Of a stretch of 8,587 nt of DNA, positions 5,834 through 8,587 are shown piece after piece. Position 1 is the first letter of the stretch; every line of letters starts with the position of its first letter. Made by a program: the position numbers and the translations under genes. The stretch comes from DASPKW01 sp038244055 (lineage in GTDB: Bacteria > Planctomycetota > Phycisphaerae > Tepidisphaerales > Tepidisphaeraceae), in NCBI GenBank assembly GCA_038244055.1, contig JBBRTW010000314.1, forward strand, positions 1 through 8,587, written 5' to 3'. The notes beneath the pieces are model-generated. The model was not told where the DNA came from. It saw only the letters and a program-made list of their open reading frames with translations, and ran no database searches.

Positions 5834-6460
5834 ATTGTACCCCGCCTCGCACAGCACGCTCCGAATCCACGGGATCGGATTCTCACACCTCTCTACAAAA
5901 TGCCCCCGCCATCCCCGCGCCTTGGCCGCTTCGATATTCTCTGTCATGTCGTCGAAGAAAATAATCCCCGAGCCGGCCGCCCCCGTCGCCCGCTCCACAT
6001 GCCCGTAGGCCGGGCCATCGGGCTTGCGCGCCGCGATCAGATGGCTCGCGAATCGATGATCCAGCCGCTGCAGCACCTGCGAATGCGGATCGCCGTCCGC
6101 GCTCATGATCTCCCAGTGCCGCGCGTTCGTATTGGATAAACATGCGGTGACAACCCCCGCGTCCCGAAGCTCATCCAGCAACTCCACCGCTCCATCAAAT
6201 GGCCCGCGCGTATACGAATTCCAGATCGCCTCCACCTCCCGCGCCGAAAGTTCCAGATGCGGCGCGGCCATCGCGCAAAACTCCGCAACCCCGCATCCGC
6301 CCACCTCCAGCACCTTTACCGCCTCCATCATCCTCGCCCGCTTCTCAGCCGGCAGCGTCCCACCCGTCCACCGAACCCCCGCCACCTCGCACGCATGCTG
6401 CCACCCATCGCAAATGCGAATGAGCACCCGGCCAAGATCAAAACAAACCAACTCCATCAC
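5819..6460 (-). CDS. HAD-superfamily phosphatase, YihX-like
   Basis: This encodes 213 residues of the haloacid dehalogenase fold, subfamily IA. The closest type I recognise is YihX, an alpha-D-glucose-1-phosphate phosphatase of about 199 residues; the true substrate is not shown by the sequence. Motif I is FDLGRVL with nucleophile D8; the usual second aspartate is G10, as in YihX (FDLGNV). Motif II is LSNTN (S109, N110), motif III is RKPD (K146) and motif IV is FFDDMTEN (D170, D171). A helical cap lies at about 17-88. Start: GTG at 6460 with GGAG nine bases upstream; the adjacent ATG at 6457 is also possible and drops one residue. The last codons (N-I-S-H-R-stop) fall in the right arm of the 136-bp inverted-repeat element, so the native C-terminus may have been replaced. 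It is cytoplasmic, convergent with ettA and divergent from the gene at 6659. Confidence 0.88.
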   Translation of the reverse strand: MMELVCFDLGRVLIRICDGWQHACEVAGVRWTGGTLPAEKRARMMEAVKVLEVGGCGVAEFCAMAAPHLELSAREVEAIWNSYTRGPFDGAVELLDELRDAGVVTACLSNTNARHWEIMSADGDPHSQVLQRLDHRFASHLIAARKPDGPAYGHVERATGAAGSGIIFFDDMTENIEAAKARGWRGHFVERCENPIPWIRSVLCEAGYNISHR

Positions 6461-6469
6461 ACCAACTTA

Positions 6470-6473
6470 CTCC
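6470..6473 (-). promoter_or_regulatory. Ribosome binding site of the HAD gene
   Basis: On the minus strand GGAG lies nine bases before the GTG at 6460 and twelve before the ATG at 6457. The spacing slightly favours the GTG start, but the choice changes only one residue. Confidence 0.45.
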
Positions 6474-6608
6474 AAATTCATCCCAAACCAGACCCCCCCA
6501 CTCAGAATTCATCATTCATCGCGATATCAGAGAATTGGAATTTCAGATTCCCGGACCGGCTGGATGTGAAAGGGGTAACTTTGGGGCGGCGGCGAATACC
6601 TGGAGCGG

Positions 6609-6624
6609 CCCGCGCGGGTAGAAT
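6609..6624 (+). promoter_or_regulatory. Possible promoter/operator of the gene at 6659
   Basis: A perfect 10-bp palindrome, CCCGCGCGGG (6609-6618), is directly followed by TAGAAT (6619-6624), a good match to a -10 box. No -35 box stands 17 bp upstream (ATACCT). The palindrome in the spacer could be a regulator site or chance in GC-rich DNA. The rest of the divergent gap 6461-6658 shows no further recognisable signal. Confidence 0.25.
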
Positions 6625-6648
6625 GACGGGCCAAAGTGAGGTCATTCA

Positions 6649-6653
6649 GGGAG
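6649..6653 (+). promoter_or_regulatory. Ribosome binding site deciding the start at 6659
   Basis: GGGAG is followed by five bases and then ATG at 6659. An in-frame ATG at 6623 would add 12 residues but has no such site and would push the signal peptide inward, so 6659 is preferred. Confidence 0.65.
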
Positions 6654-6658
6654 TGGTC

Positions 6659-8587
6659 ATGAGACATGGACAACGCGGTTCGGGTCGGGCTCAAGCGGCG
6701 GCGATTGCCGGGGGGTGGGTTGTATTGGGAGCGTTACTGGCCGGCCATGTCGCTGGCGCGGCCGAGGAGGTGGACTGGGGGGCGGCGCGGGTGAAGGTTG
6801 AGGAACATTGGACGAGGGCGGAGGCCGGGTGGGATTGGGAAAAGATCGCGCCCGGGATTGGGCTGTCGAGGCAGGCTGGGCCGTGGTACTCCGCTCTGGA
6901 GGATTACCGGCAGGGATGGATGGCCACTGGCGATGAGGGATATGGCGTGGCGGGGCTGCTGCAAGGGGAGTTGGAGATGGAGGCGCGGCTGGAGGTGAAG
7001 CAATTCGGGCGGCGGGGCAACCTGATCGAACTGATCATGGTCGTTCATCCGGGCGGAGGCGTGTTGCCGGAGAGGGTGAAGTCGGTCATTCGCCGGAAGA
7101 TGAAACTGGCGGAAGGGTCGCGTGCGCCGGTGACGTTCGAGGAGGCTCGAAAGGTGAACATCGGCGGCCGGAAGATTCAGTTCGCCGGCGCGTTCCCCAG
7201 CGATCTGCCGCTTGGGGAGTATCAGGTGGTTGTGGAATTACGCGATCCGGCATGGGCGGTCAAACAGAGGTATGAAAAGCGGCTGGTTCGGAAACAGGCG
7301 GAGGCGAACCCGCTGGGGAAGCTTACCGATGAGGAATTGCTGGGGGAGTATGTCAGGCGGGGTGAGGCGCTCAGGGGATCAAACGTTGAACCGATCGACT
7401 TTCCCCTGGGAAAGGCTGCGGCGAGTTCCGCGTACGAAATCCCGGCTCGCAGAGCATGGGATCAGACCCACGCCGAGATCGTTCGGCGCGGCGGGCAGAT
7501 GGTGCCCTTGTTGATGAAAATGCTGGAATCGGAGGCAGTGCGAAATCAGGGAGCTGTGACGCATATGACCGCGAAGTTTGGTTTCGCCGTCGATGTAATG
7601 AAGATGCTCGCTTCCATCAAAGATCCTCGCCCGCTTAAACAACTGGTAAAGGTGATGGAGGGGATTGATGGCAAGGCGAATTTCGAAGTACGCATGCAGG
7701 CCATCAGGACGGCTGAGATTCTGACTTTTATCACGTTCATCGTCGAGCGTGACAACCCGTTCTCTCCGTATGCGATGATGGGCGATGGCGCGTTCGTCTT
7801 ATCGAGACAGCAAGTGGCGACGGAAACCGAGTCATCGATCAAACCAGTCGCCGAGTTGTACGCCAAATGGCTTGCCTACGAAGGCCGCGACCCGGCTCAG
7901 TGGCTGCCCCTCGCCCGCCAGCGGGCGCGCAAAGCTATCGATGAGAATGACCCCTTCCGGTTGCGAAGTGCGATCGCGTTTTTCGCCCCCGATCCTTACC
8001 GGGGCGATAAGGACGATGCGCCTGAAGCGACCTGTGGCTCGATGGCACGAATACTGGCGCGCGCTGATCCCGCGATGCTGCAGGCAAATAGGAGCTTCGT
8101 CCATGTTCCATCGGCTCTGGCGAAATACGGCCCGTTGGCCAAGCCCTGGGTTCAGATCATCATCGACCAAGCTGAACCGGGCGGCGCCAGCTACTATCTG
8201 CCCCACGTCGGCGGTGAGAAGGCCATGGCGTGGCTGGTTCAAAAGCTGCCGGAATTGCGCAAAGCGGCCGAGCAGTTCAATATCGACATCAACGAGGAGC
8301 AGGCGAGCGACATGGAGGCCAGGAATGCCGCACTGAGATATCGCTACTGCCGTTTCGGGATCGAGCGCTGGGCCGGACGAACTTTCGGCAGCGACGCGGA
8401 GATCGCCGCATGGTGGGAGAAGGCCGGCGGGCAGACCCAGCGACAGTGGTTTGAGCAGAACCTCGAGCGCACCAGCGCGCAGGCGGATGGCGGCGATGCC
8501 AAGGCCCAGTTTATCCTTCGGGCAATGCTTCCTGATCTGCCGCACGCCCAGGACGATTTGCCGTTCGATCCGCCGTGGCAGGGGAGG
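6659..8587 (+). CDS. Large secreted protein of unknown function, 3' end outside window
   Basis: The frame is open for 643 codons from the ATG at 6659 to the last base of the window with no stop, so the gene is cut by the window edge. Residues 1-34 look like a signal peptide: an arginine-rich start, the hydrophobic AAAIAGGWVVLGALLAG, then AGA before AEEVDW. Residues 35-125 are tryptophan-rich; 120-205 look beta-rich (NLIELIMVVH, GEYQVVVELRDPAW) and may be a sandwich domain. Residues 225-365 are helical, with a stretch at about 280-355 that resembles HEAT-type repeats (IKDPRPLKQLVKVMEG). Residues 390-643 are mostly helical and include W-rich segments such as AAWWEKAG. I recognise no catalytic motif and assign no family. 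Early codons favour GGG, GCG and CTG, unlike ettA, which favours GGC and CTC. It is divergent from the HAD gene; nothing in the window suggests its partner. Confidence 0.8.
   Translation, partial: MRHGQRGSGRAQAAAIAGGWVVLGALLAGHVAGAAEEVDWGAARVKVEEHWTRAEAGWDWEKIAPGIGLSRQAGPWYSALEDYRQGWMATGDEGYGVAGLLQGELEMEARLEVKQFGRRGNLIELIMVVHPGGGVLPERVKSVIRRKMKLAEGSRAPVTFEEARKVNIGGRKIQFAGAFPSDLPLGEYQVVVELRDPAWAVKQRYEKRLVRKQAEANPLGKLTDEELLGEYVRRGEALRGSNVEPIDFPLGKAAASSAYEIPARRAWDQTHAEIVRRGGQMVPLLMKMLESEAVRNQGAVTHMTAKFGFAVDVMKMLASIKDPRPLKQLVKVMEGIDGKANFEVRMQAIRTAEILTFITFIVERDNPFSPYAMMGDGAFVLSRQQVATETESSIKPVAELYAKWLAYEGRDPAQWLPLARQRARKAIDENDPFRLRSAIAFFAPDPYRGDKDDAPEATCGSMARILARADPAMLQANRSFVHVPSALAKYGPLAKPWVQIIIDQAEPGGASYYLPHVGGEKAMAWLVQKLPELRKAAEQFNIDINEEQASDMEARNAALRYRYCRFGIERWAGRTFGSDAEIAAWWEKAGGQTQRQWFEQNLERTSAQADGGDAKAQFILRAMLPDLPHAQDDLPFDPPWQGR

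Noticed and set aside
5581..5886. A 101-codon minus-strand frame between ettA and the HAD gene
   Set aside because: It spans the inverted-repeat element and overlaps both real genes antisense or out of frame; parts such as the CAYLCSSVAN stretch come from the repeat arm.
7785..8336. A 183-codon plus-strand frame and an opposite 237-codon frame near the right end
   Set aside because: Both overlap the uninterrupted 643-codon frame that has a signal peptide and ribosome binding site; their arginine/serine-rich or patchy translations look like shadows.

Overview
The window looks like bacterial chromosome with moderately high GC. The gene families, the single-gene transcription units and above all the kinds of intergenic palindromic repeats suggest a Planctomycetota-like organism (possibly Phycisphaerae) or a relative in the PVC group. 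This is an inference from style, not from a marker gene. I see no rRNA, tRNA, CRISPR array, phage gene or transposase gene.

Layout. (1) 1-197: a short gap with an 8-bp inverted repeat and a run of 7-bp repeats. (2) 198-2624, minus: a large secreted VIT/von Willebrand A protein. (3) 2625-3099: a divergent 475-bp gap holding a degenerate 14-bp tandem repeat and an 86-bp tandem repeat built from two hairpins. (4) 3100-3804, plus: a small secreted protein with a leucine-zipper coiled coil. (5) 3805-4005: a gap occupied by a pair of diverged inverted palindromic elements and another 7-bp repeat. (6) 4006-5697, plus: ettA, a ribosome-associated ABC-F ATPase. (7) 5698-5833: a 136-bp element with 33-bp terminal inverted repeats; it begins on the base after the ettA stop and supplies the stop codon of the next gene. 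(8) 5819-6460, minus: a HAD-superfamily phosphatase of the YihX type. (9) 6461-6658: a divergent promoter gap. (10) 6659-8587, plus: the first 643 codons of a large secreted protein of unknown function that is still open at the window edge.

The genes do not form an operon or an obvious pathway. Orientations alternate (minus, plus, plus, minus, plus) and every gap has its own repeats. Three of the five proteins carry apparent Sec signal peptides and so belong to the envelope or periplasm. EttA and the HAD enzyme are cytoplasmic housekeeping proteins. The least explained content is the set of structured intergenic repeats and the C-terminal gene of unknown function; I found no convincing new defence or biosynthetic system.
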